Positions 10,576 through 19,444 of a DNA stretch of 64,000 nucleotides are shown piece by piece. The translations under genes and the position numbers were made by a program. The notes beneath the pieces are model-generated. The model was given only the letters and a program-made list of their open reading frames with translations, did not search any database and was not told where the DNA came from. The stretch lies in the NCBI GenBank assembly GCA_947253885.1, contig CAMYAO010000006.1, positions 54,770 through 118,769 of the forward strand. The letters are read 5' to 3'. Positions within the stretch are counted from its first letter, which is position 1, and each line of letters starts with the position of its first letter. The stretch comes from an uncultured Clostridium sp. GTDB lineage: Bacteria; Bacillota; Clostridia; Lachnospirales; Lachnospiraceae.

Positions 10576-11001
10576 TTTTAAAAACGGGTGTTTTTGCGTT
10601 AAAGGCAACATGGGAAATAAGTGCCAAACACTGTAAAATCAAGGGTTTCAGAACTTTTTTCAGTTTAAATTTATTGACATTCCATACATTTTATAATAAT
10701 CTGTGATTCAAGATGGTCAGAAGGTATAGGAATAGCCTCCATAGATATTTCAGGTTTTGCGCTTCCACCAATCCACATCTACTATGTACCTAATGGTACT
10801 CCAGGTAACACTGAACCTCCAGACACTGAAGAGGGAACAGATGGCAACTGTACCATCAAATAGCTCTATTACACAGAGAAATTAAATTCTGATGGCACCA
10901 TTGATACCCCAGCCACAGACTAGAGACTGTGAAACAAAGTCTGTAAGGACATGAAAAGCTGTCCAAAATAGAGGGAGAGCCGAATTGCCGCTCCCTCCGA
11001 C
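10576..11001 (+). other. Spacer with a decayed coding remnant
   Basis: This 426-base stretch has no intact gene. From about 10711 to 10922 one plus-strand frame reads like protein (a Pro/Thr/Glu-rich segment followed by TCATIK-like and YYTEKLNSDG segments) but contains in-frame TAG codons at 10861 and 10921, so it looks like a relic of a surface-type protein that I cannot identify. A TTGACA at 10674 with a poor -10 at 17 bases is the only promoter-like signal. The right end holds the recombinase terminator. Confidence 0.35.
10971..10997 (-). terminator. Hairpin terminator behind the recombinase trio
   Basis: GAGGGAG (10971-10977) and CTCCCTC (10991-10997) form a perfect 7-bp stem. Read on the minus strand it lies just after the ancestral stop of the third recombinase (11002) and is followed by TATTTT. 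Confidence 0.55.
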
Positions 11002-11864
11002 TCAATCTTCCACATGGAATACATCTTCCATCAGCATATTAAAGTACTTTGATATCCGTAGCATAAATTCTGCAGATGGACTAGATCCGGATTGCTTTTG
11101 CGAACCTCTGCTTCACATCCTACAAGTATACGGCTGACATTATCACTGGACATTTTGTTTCTTTGGCCATTTCGGAAAGAATAAAACACCAGATTCTCCG
11201 AAGTCTTGTCTGGATGATATTTTTCGCAGTAATCTTTAAACTGGCTCCATATTTCCTTGGATAAGGGTGTAATCCTATGTTTCTTTCCTTTTCCGTAGAA
11301 ATGGACATCAGCCTCCCCGTTGGATGTCGCTTTAATATCAAGGAGTTTTAGTGACAATACCTCATTTATCCGTGCACCGCTTTCATACAGAAGCGACAGG
11401 AGAAAACGATCTCTTACGGCTTCACGGTTGCTATCTGTACTTTTAAGAACCAGGTACACATCATTAACTGAAAGCCATGTAAAATCGAGAATCCTTTCAT
11501 CATCAACATCACTTATCTCGCGGATTGCCTCATACGCATCAAGGGAGATAGCGTTCTTTTTATAAAGGTACTTGCAGAATCCCCGTAGATCTGACAGGCG
11601 ATGGTTTATGGTCGGTGCCACATTATTGCGTTCAGATTTCAGCCAAGCCATGAATTCTACTATGTTTTTCTGGCTGAAGTCAGATGACTGCATCGTTAGG
11701 ACAGTCACCTTTTGTTTTGATTCAAGGTATGTCACAAACAGATTTATGCTATATCTGTACGAGTCAATTGTGTCTTTATCGCGATTCCTGACACCCGGAA
11801 GGTAGATTCTCATAAATTCACCCATAAGCGATACAAGGCGTGGATCCTTAGCTTTAATCCTCAT
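11002..11864 (-). pseudogene. Tyrosine recombinase C (third of trio), catalytic end deleted
   Basis: Last of three tandem tyrosine recombinase genes, transcribed right to left. The start at 11864 is inside the end of the preceding gene (ATGAGGATTAA overlap) with GGGGG upstream. The N-terminal SAM-like core-binding part is intact and the catalytic part shows the first arginine box (YESGARINEVLSL) and the lysine hairpin (YGKGKKHRITP). Then, after NPDLVH, the frame is lost: the original tail (SAEFML...FHVED, stop at 11002) reappears in another frame. The segment between, which should carry the HxxR box, the second histidine and the tyrosine nucleophile, is missing. The protein cannot be catalytically active. 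Order and overlaps recall the tnpA-tnpB pair of Tn554-like elements. Confidence 0.8.
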
Positions 11865-12805
11865 CTTCCGGAACCCCCTTTCCATAAACCCGGGAAAGGA
11901 GATCCCAGTCTACAGCTTTGGACTTGCGCAGATTCTCTGGAAGAAGGTGGATATAATAAAGCGTTGATGTGAGTTCTGAATGCCCCATATATACCGAAAG
12001 GTACGGCAATAATTCCATCACGTCCTTCCCATTGTTTATCCAGCGGATTATATTACGCGAAGCAAAAGCGTGCCGCAGATCATAAGGTCTTGGAGTCCCC
12101 TTCCATGAAATGCCACTCTTTGAGATCAGGTTCTTCCATACCTGGTTGTACCACGATGTTTCATATGGTGTGCCGTCCCATTTTTGAAAAAACCATTGCC
12201 TCTTTCCTGCTACGGAATCGTATTTCTGACAGAGTGCGCGCATATCCTCTGACATAATGATGTGCCGATCCTTGTGCCTCTTGGACTGCCGTATATAAAC
12301 GTCTCCTGTAATCAGGTTTACATCCTCTGTTTGTATCGCAGGTGGTTCCTGTGGGCGAAGACTACAGCAGTAAAGCAACTGGCTATACATAGGAAGCACA
12401 ATCTCTGGCAGATATCTTTTCCCACAGGTTTTGCCAACATATGAGTCAATCGTTTTAAATAACCCGGAGAGTTCATCATCCGTAAACAGGTACGGATTGA
12501 AAGCTATGCGCTTTACTACATAGTCGTCATCCGGTATATAATCATCATATCCAAGGAAGTTCAGGTATTTCGTGTACTCCCGCAGGAGAGAGGAAGGCGG
12601 CTTTGCTGTTGACAGTATAAGGATAATAAATGAGCCACTCGTCTATCATTTCCTGGGTAATGCGAGCAGACAGGGGATGATTCTTTACACAAAAGTTTAT
12701 AAATGGAGGAACCGAACTCCTATATGTAGCGGTGGCGTATTCAATGGACTGGCGATATTTCATCATCTCCTCAAATGCGTCATTGAGTTTTTTATCAAGG
12801 GTTAT
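11854..12805 (-). pseudogene. Tyrosine recombinase B (second of trio), frameshifted, start codon lost
   Basis: Two frames are needed to read this protein: the N-terminal part (12805 to about 12590) and the C-terminal part (about 12585 to 11854, containing DLRHAFASR and the LYYIHLL tyrosine region). The shift lies in a CTCTCT repeat (minus strand) near 12585, a likely slippage site. The expected start is also damaged: nine bases after GGAGG, at 12805, the codon is ATA where an ATG overlapping the previous stop (ATGA) would be expected; the neighbouring stop reads TAA. The only downstream ATG pair is at about 12766. The gene overlaps both neighbours by a few bases, as expected for a co-translated recombinase operon. 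Confidence 0.78.
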
Positions 12806-14079
12806 GTTCCAGCACCTCCCTCCAGGGATCCGGCACTTTCTGTATGTCCAAAATAGAACCCGCTGGTAATAGGCACATCCGAAAAATCCATTGCCACGAA
12901 TGATATCTGGTGCGTATCGTGTGTGATGTACGGTTTATCCTCAATAATGGATTTGTGTCCCATCATCTGGGACACGGTTTCAATGGGAACTCCTCTTGAC
13001 ACCATAACCGTTTCAAAGGAACGCCGTAAACTATGGAATCCTCTAAATGCGATTTTGGATACGCCTGCTTTTTCGCAATACTTGTCAATTATATTGCCAA
13101 ATCCCTTTGACAGTCTTCGATACGGAGCCTTTACTGTTACGAAAACCTCAGAAATATCGCATTTAGGACGCCAGTCGAGGATATAATCAGCAAGGGCGTT
13201 CAAGGTGGCACCGTTCAGTTCAGATACAATTGGCGTATGAGTTTTTGACTGCACTACTGACACTTTGTGATTGTGCCAGTCTATATCTGATAACTTAATG
13301 CCTATGATGTCGATTCCGCGAAGCCCTGTGCTGTATGCAACAAGTATAATCGCAAGATCCCTCTTTCCAATGGTGCTATCTGTATCAGCTGCCTGGGCTA
13401 TTCCCGAAATCTCTTCTTCAGAATAGGCAGGGATAATACGTCGGTGATCATTTTTCAGCTTCAGAAGAGTATAATCACGGTGCAGGCAATCATTCCCATG
13501 AGCCCGAAGGTATTCTGTGGCGTACTTTACACACATTAACGTACGTCCGGTACTGCCTCCGTTCGAAGCCGGTACTTCGTCAATCAGAAATGACATGACT
13601 ATAGTATCATCAATGAATTGTGGCTTTATCCCGATCTGTTCAGCGTATCACAAAAAATATCTGGTGGGAGCCCGGAGATCATTTTTTGTTGCAGGACTGA
13701 CAGGGTAACTGTCAAGTATCATTTCAACAAGGTTGTTTGTCTCGTTGGATACAATGTACTTGAGCGGATGAGATTTAGTGCTCGAAAAATTAACGATGCC
13801 TCTTTCTGCAAGCGAAGACAGCATACGCATAACGCGCAGTTGGAATCGATGATATTCCCTGCATATCTCATCAGAAGAGCACCTTGTATCAAGATTGTCC
13901 TTGTAGGAATCCATCAACTCTGGACTATAGGAATTCATCTGTGATGACTGTGCAAAGCGTACAATTGAATTACAAACAGTCTGATACTGTTCTAAAGACA
14001 CTTCCAGTATCCCGTATGCTCTCACCTCATCCATGAGCTGATCAGTTAATGGTTTTAGTAATGAGTAGGATTTTACCAT
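12802..14079 (-). pseudogene. Tyrosine recombinase A (first of trio), single in-frame TGA
   Basis: A 426-codon frame interrupted only by TGA at 13648-13650 (between RYFL and YAEQIG). The rest is intact: arginine box STGLRGIDIIG, HxxR in HSLRRSFE, the second histidine in MMGHKS, and the tyrosine in DKPYITHD. A CGA-to-TGA transition would explain the lesion. Without readthrough only a 143-residue N-terminal fragment is made; an internal ATG at 13596 could start the catalytic domain, but no strong ribosome site is seen. It heads the trio. An inverted repeat lies immediately upstream (14091-14126). Confidence 0.82.
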
Positions 14080-14090
14080 ACACGCCCTCC

Positions 14091-14126
14091 TTACTATAGT
14101 GATAACCGGTTACATTTCTATAGTAA
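14091..14126. repeat. Perfect 9-bp inverted repeat around an AACCGGTT core, upstream of recombinase A
   Basis: TTACTATAG (14091-14099) is repeated inverted as CTATAGTAA (14118-14126), with the palindrome AACCGGTT (14104-14111) between the arms. It sits 12 bases upstream of the recombinase A start. A recombinase core site or an operator are both plausible; the geometry of two arms and a spacer fits tyrosine recombinase binding. Confidence 0.6.
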
Positions 14127-14206
14127 GAAATGCCGATATATTTATAAAGTCCTATAAATCTAATATTTCAGAAAGTCAAAAGTCGGCATTTCTAAAATAT
14201 CGGCAT
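14126..14206. repeat. Inverted repeats at the presumed right end of the recombinase element
   Basis: AGAAATGCCGA (14126-14136) is perfectly inverted at 14183-14193 (TCGGCATTTCT), and ATGCCGATAT (14130-14139) is inverted again at 14197-14206 (ATATCGGCAT). The transposase fragment begins directly after the last copy, so these may mark the element terminus. Confidence 0.5.
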
Positions 14207-14207
14207 A

Positions 14208-14339
14208 TGGGAAATCGAAACTTCTTTTAGAGAACTTAAATATGCAGTTGGATTAACAAGCTTTCATTATAAAAAGAGAGAATATATCACCCAAGAAATA
14301 TGGGCTAGACTTATTTTATACAATTTCTGTGAAATAATT
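14208..14339 (+). pseudogene. IS4-type transposase, C-terminal fragment
   Basis: The plus-strand frame reads WEIETSFRELKYAVGLTSFH and then QEIWARLILYNFCEII. This is the conserved C-terminal part of IS4-family DDE transposases, with the catalytic glutamate in the E-T-S-F-R-E-LK block. No start, no N-terminal part and no terminal repeats are present. The fragment begins exactly at the inverted repeats ending the recombinase element and runs in frame into the next open frame. Confidence 0.75.
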
Positions 14340-14375
14340 ACAGCGCATGGTAGTGACAGATTAAATGCAGGAGGT

Positions 14376-14951
14376 ATGGCCTGTAACGATATGTGCCGAC
14401 ACGGAGTATATAAGCGAAATAATGAGAATGGAAAGCCGAAGGTTGTGTATGGAACAGGCTGCGTTCATGGATGCGAGAGAAAATGTCCGGTAGAGGCAAT
14501 ACACTATTTTGGTGATAACGGCACTTTAGATATTGACTATGATTTCGAATCCTATAAACTGGAACTTGAATGTAATGGAAAACCCAAGGTGGCCTTCGTC
14601 TGTGTGCATAATTCCTGCAGAAGCCAGATAGCGAAAGCACTAGGAAAAAAATTGGCATCCGATGTATTTGAAAGTTACTCTGCTGGAACGGAACTTAAGG
14701 ATGACATAAACCCTGACGCAGTTCGTATGATGAAGAAATTGTATAGCATAGATATGGAGCAGACCCAGCATAATAAACTGATAACTGATATACCGCAGCC
14801 GGATGTGGTTATTTTCATGGGGTGCAATGTGAGCTGTCCGAACGTTCCATCACAGTATGCTGAGAAGAATACTGCCTTTGTTGATGTGATGTCGACTTCC
14901 ATCGTTTACGGGAAGTTATGCAGACTGGGCAAAGACACTGATTTTTATTGA
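14376..14951 (+). pseudogene. Arsenate reductase fragment (thioredoxin-coupled ArsC type) with Cys-rich N-terminal segment
   Basis: From about residue 69 the frame matches low-molecular-weight-phosphatase-fold arsenate reductases: KPKVAFVCVHNSCRSQ carries the catalytic C-x5-R loop and ESYSAGTE follows. Homology stops after PSQYAE; the tail that should contain the DWGLDDP motif is replaced by about 27 unrelated residues ending in TGA, where a Fic fragment takes over in another frame. The first about 65 residues contain six cysteines and do not belong to ArsC; I do not recognise them, though CVHGCERKCP resembles a metal-binding loop. ATG with GCAGGAGGT directly upstream (zero to two bases of spacing) is a poor start. 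Probably a non-functional fusion. Confidence 0.65.
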
Positions 14952-15135
14952 TGGCAACAAGAGAGCTTCTATTATCTTCGCGAACCATTTTATGATTGGA
15001 AAAGGTATAGGGTTGTTGGTAGTACCGGGGAATATTGTATCTGAATTCAAGAGTCTTCTAATAGCTTACTATGAGGGGGGAAATGAAGATGAGATTAAGA
15101 CATTTCTGAAAGAGAAATGCTGGCGTAAGTTTTAG
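14902..15135 (+). pseudogene. Fic/DOC family protein, C-terminal fragment
   Basis: In a frame different from the ArsC fragment the sequence reads FIDGNKRASIIFANH, the end of a Fic active-site region (FxDGNKR class), followed by KGIGLLVVP, YYEGGNEDEIKTFLKEKCW and a TAG stop. The Fic N-terminal part and the catalytic HPFxxG histidine loop are absent. The junction with arsC lies between about 14865 and 14900. Confidence 0.7.
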
Positions 15136-15188
15136 CTGCACACAACTTATGGGAATTAATTTATAGCGAAGAACTGGAGGCATGATCA

Positions 15189-15320
15189 GTGGAACTTACA
15201 TTTACTTCGAAAACTGAGTCGGCGTGTAAAGATTTTTTGAAAATTGCTTATAAAGATAAAGTATACATGTCGGAAGAATTTTCAAAAGATAAAGAGAATT
15301 TTAACTTGCTCCATGGTTAG
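15189..15320 (+). CDS. Small ORF, 43 residues, unknown
   Basis: GTG start preceded by TGGAGGCATGATCA, ending TAG. The product begins VELTFTSKTESACKDFL and is rich in Lys/Glu. It lies between the Fic fragment and the HsdR fragment and may be the N-terminal stub of a longer gene cut by the same rearrangement. No function can be assigned. Confidence 0.3.
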   Translation: MELTFTSKTESACKDFLKIAYKDKVYMSEEFSKDKENFNLLHG

Positions 15321-16180
15321 AGCAATATATTTTCCATTACAGAGGTAAGAGAAGACTCATTATGCCTGACGGAGATGAAGCAAGTGCAGTTCGTTTTGAT
15401 GCTTTGATGTATGGAATGGAATTGGCATACCTTGCAGGCAAAGGCTATGGTAGGCATAGAAGTGATCTTTTCAATAAGATTGAAAGTATTGCAAGTGTTG
15501 CTAATATTCCCGAGATACAGGTTCAGGCAGAGCTTATTAATAAGATTCTGCATACAGATTATGTGGATAATGCCGATATAGATGAATTTGAGTATATCAG
15601 AGTAAGCATGCGTAACCTTATGAAGTATTTACCGAGGAAAATCATCAAGGATAATACTGATTTTACAGATGAGATTCTTTCTACAGAATGGAACGAATCT
15701 GAACTTGAGAACGATGAATTGAAGAATTATAAGACTAAGGCAGAGTTTTATGTTCGTCAGAATCAGGATAATGTTGCAATTGGAAAGCTGAAAACAAATC
15801 AGAAGTTAACAGAGACTGATATCAAAGCATTGGAGCAGATTCTCTGGAAAGAAGTGGGTTCTAAAGATGACTATGAAAAAGAGTATGGTCGTAAGCCTTT
15901 AGGTGAGTTTGTACGTGAAATTGTAGGATTGGAAATGAATGCTGCAAAAGAAGCGTTTTCAGAGTTTGTGAATAATACTAATCTTGATAGTCGGCAGATT
16001 TACTTTGTGAACCAGATTGTAGAATACATTGTACATAACGGTATGATGAAAGATTTATCGGTGCTTCAGGAATCGCCATTTACAGATAAGGGTAGTGTGG
16101 TAGAGATATTCACTGACTTGACTGTATGGATGGGAATTAGGAGGGGTATTGACCAAATTAATGCCAATGCAGTAGTATAA
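15305..16180 (+). pseudogene. Type I restriction enzyme HsdR, C-terminal fragment
   Basis: The frame opens at 15305 and carries YRGKRRLIMPDGDEASAV, then DYEKEYGRKPLGEFVREI, DSRQIYFVNQIVEYIV and DKGSVVEIFTDL, the conserved C-terminal domain of type I R subunits. A whole HsdR is about 1,000 residues; nuclease and helicase motor domains are missing, as are hsdM and hsdS, so no restriction activity is possible. An internal ATG at 15362 gives a 272-residue open frame, but it lies inside a conserved block. The MazG-like gene 147 bases downstream is a common hsd neighbour. Confidence 0.82.
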
Positions 16181-16326
16181 AAAAGTGTACGGACGAATTG
16201 TTAAAGAAAGTCAATCAGAAGATTGGAAAGCTGATTTGAGACAGATATTGTTGGTTCTTTTTGAGTTGAGAAATATGGGACAACTGATGAAACGAAAAAG
16301 CAGCAGCAAAATAAAGAGGAGCAACT

Positions 16327-16647
16327 ATGAAACAAGAAACCATAGACAGAATTAGAAAATTTACAGAAGATCGTGATTGGGAGCAGTTCCATATACCTGC
16401 CAATCTGGCGAAATCTATTGTAATTGAAGCGGCTGAACTATTGGAATGCTTTCAGTGGTCAGATGAAAAATATGATTTGCAGCACGTAAAGGAGGAGCTG
16501 GCTGATATAATAATTTATAGCCGGAATCTTCTTGATAAGCTCGGACTGGATGTGGATGATATTATTAATATGAAAATGGCACAGAATGAAACGAAATATC
16601 CGATTGAGAAGTCAAGAGGAAGCGCAGTAAAATACGATCAGCTTTAA
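16327..16647 (+). CDS. MazG-like nucleotide pyrophosphohydrolase
   Basis: A 106-residue protein with the short all-alpha NTP pyrophosphohydrolase core: ESIVIEAAELLE-like helix (here SIVIEAAELLECFQW, supplying the ExxE metal ligands) and EELADIIIYS (EExxD second pair). The family hydrolyses (d)NTPs to monophosphates; single-domain versions of this kind are frequent next to type I restriction genes. GAGGAGCAACT precedes ATG. It appears complete, unlike everything to its left down to 11 kb. It ends 47 bases before a terminator. Confidence 0.85.
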   Translation: MKQETIDRIRKFTEDRDWEQFHIPANLAKSIVIEAAELLECFQWSDEKYDLQHVKEELADIIIYSRNLLDKLGLDVDDIINMKMAQNETKYPIEKSRGSAVKYDQL

Positions 16648-16694
16648 GAGAAGAGAGATAATTACATAGATTGTACCAAGTACGGATTCTTTAG

Positions 16695-16728
16695 GATCGT
16701 CACTGAGAAACAGAGTGGCGATCTTTTT
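16695..16728 (+). terminator. Rho-independent terminator after the MazG-like gene
   Basis: GATCGTCACT (16695-16704) pairs with AGTGGCGATC (16714-16723) with one G-T pair, followed by TTTTT. Confidence 0.85.
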
Positions 16729-17019
16729 GCATGCACAGAAACGGTCATGGAGCGGATAAAAATACACAGATATAGCTTTATCTTATGATAAAACAGCGGT
16801 TTTATGTATTTTTCAAGAGAATGAAGTTCTGTTAAACTGTCATCAAGTTGACTATTGATAGAATACAGACTGATTAAAAAATTTTGGGAATAGAAAAGCT
16901 ACAGAAGAGTAACGGGAATAGGAATAGTCAAGGAACTTACAGAAGGGGTATGTAAATAATTCAAAACATGCTTTTTCCATCAAGATGCAATCAGTCTACA
17001 GGACACAGGGAGGATGATT
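16729..17019 (+). other. metE upstream region
   Basis: About 290 bases without a gene. A perfect 7-bp stem ATAAAAC/GTTTTAT (16788-16794 with 16799-16805) is the only clear structure. I looked for the SAM (S-box), T-box and cobalamin riboswitch signatures expected before metE and saw none, so metE control here is unresolved. Confidence 0.4.
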
Positions 17020-19287
17020 ATGAAGACATCAGTGGTTGGTTATCCCAGAATTGGGACATTAAGAGAATTAAAGTTTTCTTGCGAGAAATATTTCAGAAAA
17101 GAAATAGATGCAGAGGAAGTGTTAAGTTCAGCAAAAGAATTAAGAAAAACACACTGGATCAGTCAGAAAGAGTCAGGAATTGACTATATTTCAAGTAATG
17201 ATTTTTCCTTTTACGACATTGTATTAGATACAGCAGTTTTATTCGGAATAGTGCCGAACCGATATAAAGAGTTAGAGCTGTCGGATCTTGATACTTATTT
17301 TGCAATGGCGAGAGGATATCAGGGAACATCAGGAGATGTTAAAGCACTTGCAATGAAAAAGTGGTTTAATACAAATTATCATTACATTGTTCCGGAAATA
17401 GAAGACGATACGAAGATTCATTTGTCGGGAAATAAAATTTGGGAAGAGTATGCAGAAGCGAAAGCACTGGGAATAGAAACAAAACCAAGTTTAATCGGAC
17501 CGTATACATTATTAAAATTGTGTCGTTTTACAGGAGAGAAAACACCATCCGATTATGTGGAAGATATCAGGCAGGCTTATCGGGAATTAATGCAAAAATG
17601 TGCGAAAGAGCAAGTGAAGTGGATTCAGTTTGATGAACCGTCGCTGGTGCAGGATTTGGATTCAAGAGACTGTGAGCTATTTCATGATTTATATGATCAG
17701 GTATTGGATTGCAAGGAAAAATGTCATGTACTTTTGCAGACTTATTTCGGGGATGTAAGAGATATTTACCGGGAATTGTGTCAAATGAACTTTGATGGAA
17801 TCGGATTAGATTTTATAGAAGGAAAGGAAACTGTACACCTGATAGAAAAATATGGTTTTCCACAGAGCAAGATTTTATTTGCCGGACTTGTGAATGGAAA
17901 GAATATATGGAAAAACAATTACGATCAAACCCTCGAGACAGTGGATTTCTTAAAAGAGAACGGAGTGAAAACGGTACTTTCAACCTCCTGCTCACTGCTT
18001 CATGTACCATATACTTTAAAGCATGAGAAGAATCTTTCAAAAGAGTATATATCCTATTTTTCTTTTGCAGAAGAAAAATTACAGGAGCTGAATGAGCTTT
18101 CTGTTTTAGCCGACGGAAGTTATAAAACAGAAAAAGAATATTTAGAAAATCTCAAATTATTTGCAAAAAGAAGAGATTGCGAAGCTGTTTCTGTGAAAGA
18201 AAGATTGTCCCGGGTAAAAGAAAGTGATTATATTCGTCTGCCAAAACGTACGGATCGCCAGAAGTTGCAGAAAAAACGATTGGGGTTGCCGGAACTTCCG
18301 ACAACTACGATTGGCTCCTTTCCACAGACAAAAGAAGTAAAATCGAATCGATCTGCATATCGCAAAGGCGAGATTACAGAGCAGGAATATATCCGTTTTA
18401 ACAAGAAAAAGATTGCGGAGTGTGTGGCATGGCAGGAAAAAATCGGATTAGATGTTCTTGTACACGGTGAATTTGAGAGAAATGATATGGTGGAATATTT
18501 CGGAGAGGCACTAGGTGGGTTCTTATTTACTGAGAAAGCATGGGTACAATCTTATGGAACACGTTGTGTGAAACCGCCAATCATATGGGGAGATATTTAT
18601 CGTAAAGAACCAATTACAGTGGAATGGTCTGTTTTTGCACAGTCTCAGACAGAAAAGTTTGTGAAGGGAATGCTTACAGGACCGGTGACCATCTTAAACT
18701 GGTCTTTTCCAAGGGAAGATATTTCTATCGGAGAATCCATTTCGCAGATTGCACTGGCAATTCGGGATGAAGTTTTAGATTTAGAAAAAAACGGAATTCA
18801 GATAATTCAAATTGATGAGGCGGCATTGAGAGAAAAACTTCCACTTAGAAAATCGGATTGGAATAAAGAATATCTGGATTTTGCAATTCCGGCATTTAGA
18901 CTGACACATAGCGGGGTACAGCCGCAAACACAGATTCATACGCATATGTGTTATAGTGAATTTACAGATATTATTCCTGCAATTGACCAAATGGATGCGG
19001 ATGTGATTACCTTTGAAGCATCTCGTTCTGATTTGCAGATTTTAGATTCATTAAAAGAAAATCACTTTGAAACAGAGGTAGGGCCAGGTGTATATGATAT
19101 TCATTCACCAAGAGTACCTTCTGTGGAAGAAATAGTAAGTGCATTAAATATTATGATTTGTAAAATGGGAAAAGAAAAATTATGGATTAATCCGGATTGC
19201 GGATTAAAAACCAGAGGAGTTTCGGAAACGGAGAGCAGTCTGATTAATATGGTAAAAGCAGCGGAAATCATCCGACATCAGGGATAA
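17020..19287 (+). CDS. metE: Cobalamin-independent methionine synthase
   Basis: Transfers the methyl group of 5-methyltetrahydropteroyltri-L-glutamate to homocysteine. The protein is full length (about 755 residues) with both barrels: N-terminal VGYPRIGTLRELK and the C-terminal catalytic barrel starting TTTIGSFPQT. Zinc ligands are visible as HMC in IHTHMCYSE, E in TFEASRSD and C in NPDCGLKTRG. An ATG at 17014 abuts GGGAGG, so the ATG at 17020, with six bases of spacing, is the better start. It is a single-gene unit between two terminators. Confidence 0.96.
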   Translation: MKTSVVGYPRIGTLRELKFSCEKYFRKEIDAEEVLSSAKELRKTHWISQKESGIDYISSNDFSFYDIVLDTAVLFGIVPNRYKELELSDLDTYFAMARGYQGTSGDVKALAMKKWFNTNYHYIVPEIEDDTKIHLSGNKIWEEYAEAKALGIETKPSLIGPYTLLKLCRFTGEKTPSDYVEDIRQAYRELMQKCAKEQVKWIQFDEPSLVQDLDSRDCELFHDLYDQVLDCKEKCHVLLQTYFGDVRDIYRELCQMNFDGIGLDFIEGKETVHLIEKYGFPQSKILFAGLVNGKNIWKNNYDQTLETVDFLKENGVKTVLSTSCSLLHVPYTLKHEKNLSKEYISYFSFAEEKLQELNELSVLADGSYKTEKEYLENLKLFAKRRDCEAVSVKERLSRVKESDYIRLPKRTDRQKLQKKRLGLPELPTTTIGSFPQTKEVKSNRSAYRKGEITEQEYIRFNKKKIAECVAWQEKIGLDVLVHGEFERNDMVEYFGEALGGFLFTEKAWVQSYGTRCVKPPIIWGDIYRKEPITVEWSVFAQSQTEKFVKGMLTGPVTILNWSFPREDISIGESISQIALAIRDEVLDLEKNGIQIIQIDEAALREKLPLRKSDWNKEYLDFAIPAFRLTHSGVQPQTQIHTHMCYSEFTDIIPAIDQMDADVITFEASRSDLQILDSLKENHFETEVGPGVYDIHSPRVPSVEEIVSALNIMICKMGKEKLWINPDCGLKTRGVSETESSLINMVKAAEIIRHQG

Positions 19288-19353
19288 GTGCAGAGGTTTT
19301 GAATTTAGAACTTGATGCCGATAGAAAGGGTATAACTGCGTATATAACACTGC

Positions 19354-19395
19354 AAAAAAAGGGGCTGTGAAAAAACAAAAGTTTTTTACAGCCCC
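19354..19395 (-). terminator. Convergent terminator, metE / acid phosphatase
   Basis: GGGGCTGTGAAAAAAC (19361-19376) pairs with GTTTTTTACAGCCCC (19381-19395). A seven-A run at 19354-19360 gives the T-tract for the minus-strand gene; the plus side lacks a good T-run. Confidence 0.85.
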
Positions 19396-19444
19396 GTATA
19401 ATTATAGAACCTGAATACACTTATGAATTTTTTATAGCATCCAT

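Noticed and set aside
14091..14126. Invertible promoter switch
   Set aside because: The arms are only 18 bases apart, too close to invert a promoter; a binding site is the simpler reading.
15189..15320. Antitoxin partner of the Fic fragment
   Set aside because: Position would fit, but the 43-residue product shows no recognisable antitoxin motif and follows rather than precedes the Fic relic.
16729..17019. SAM, T-box or cobalamin riboswitch ahead of metE
   Set aside because: None of the conserved cores could be found; only a simple 7-bp stem is present.
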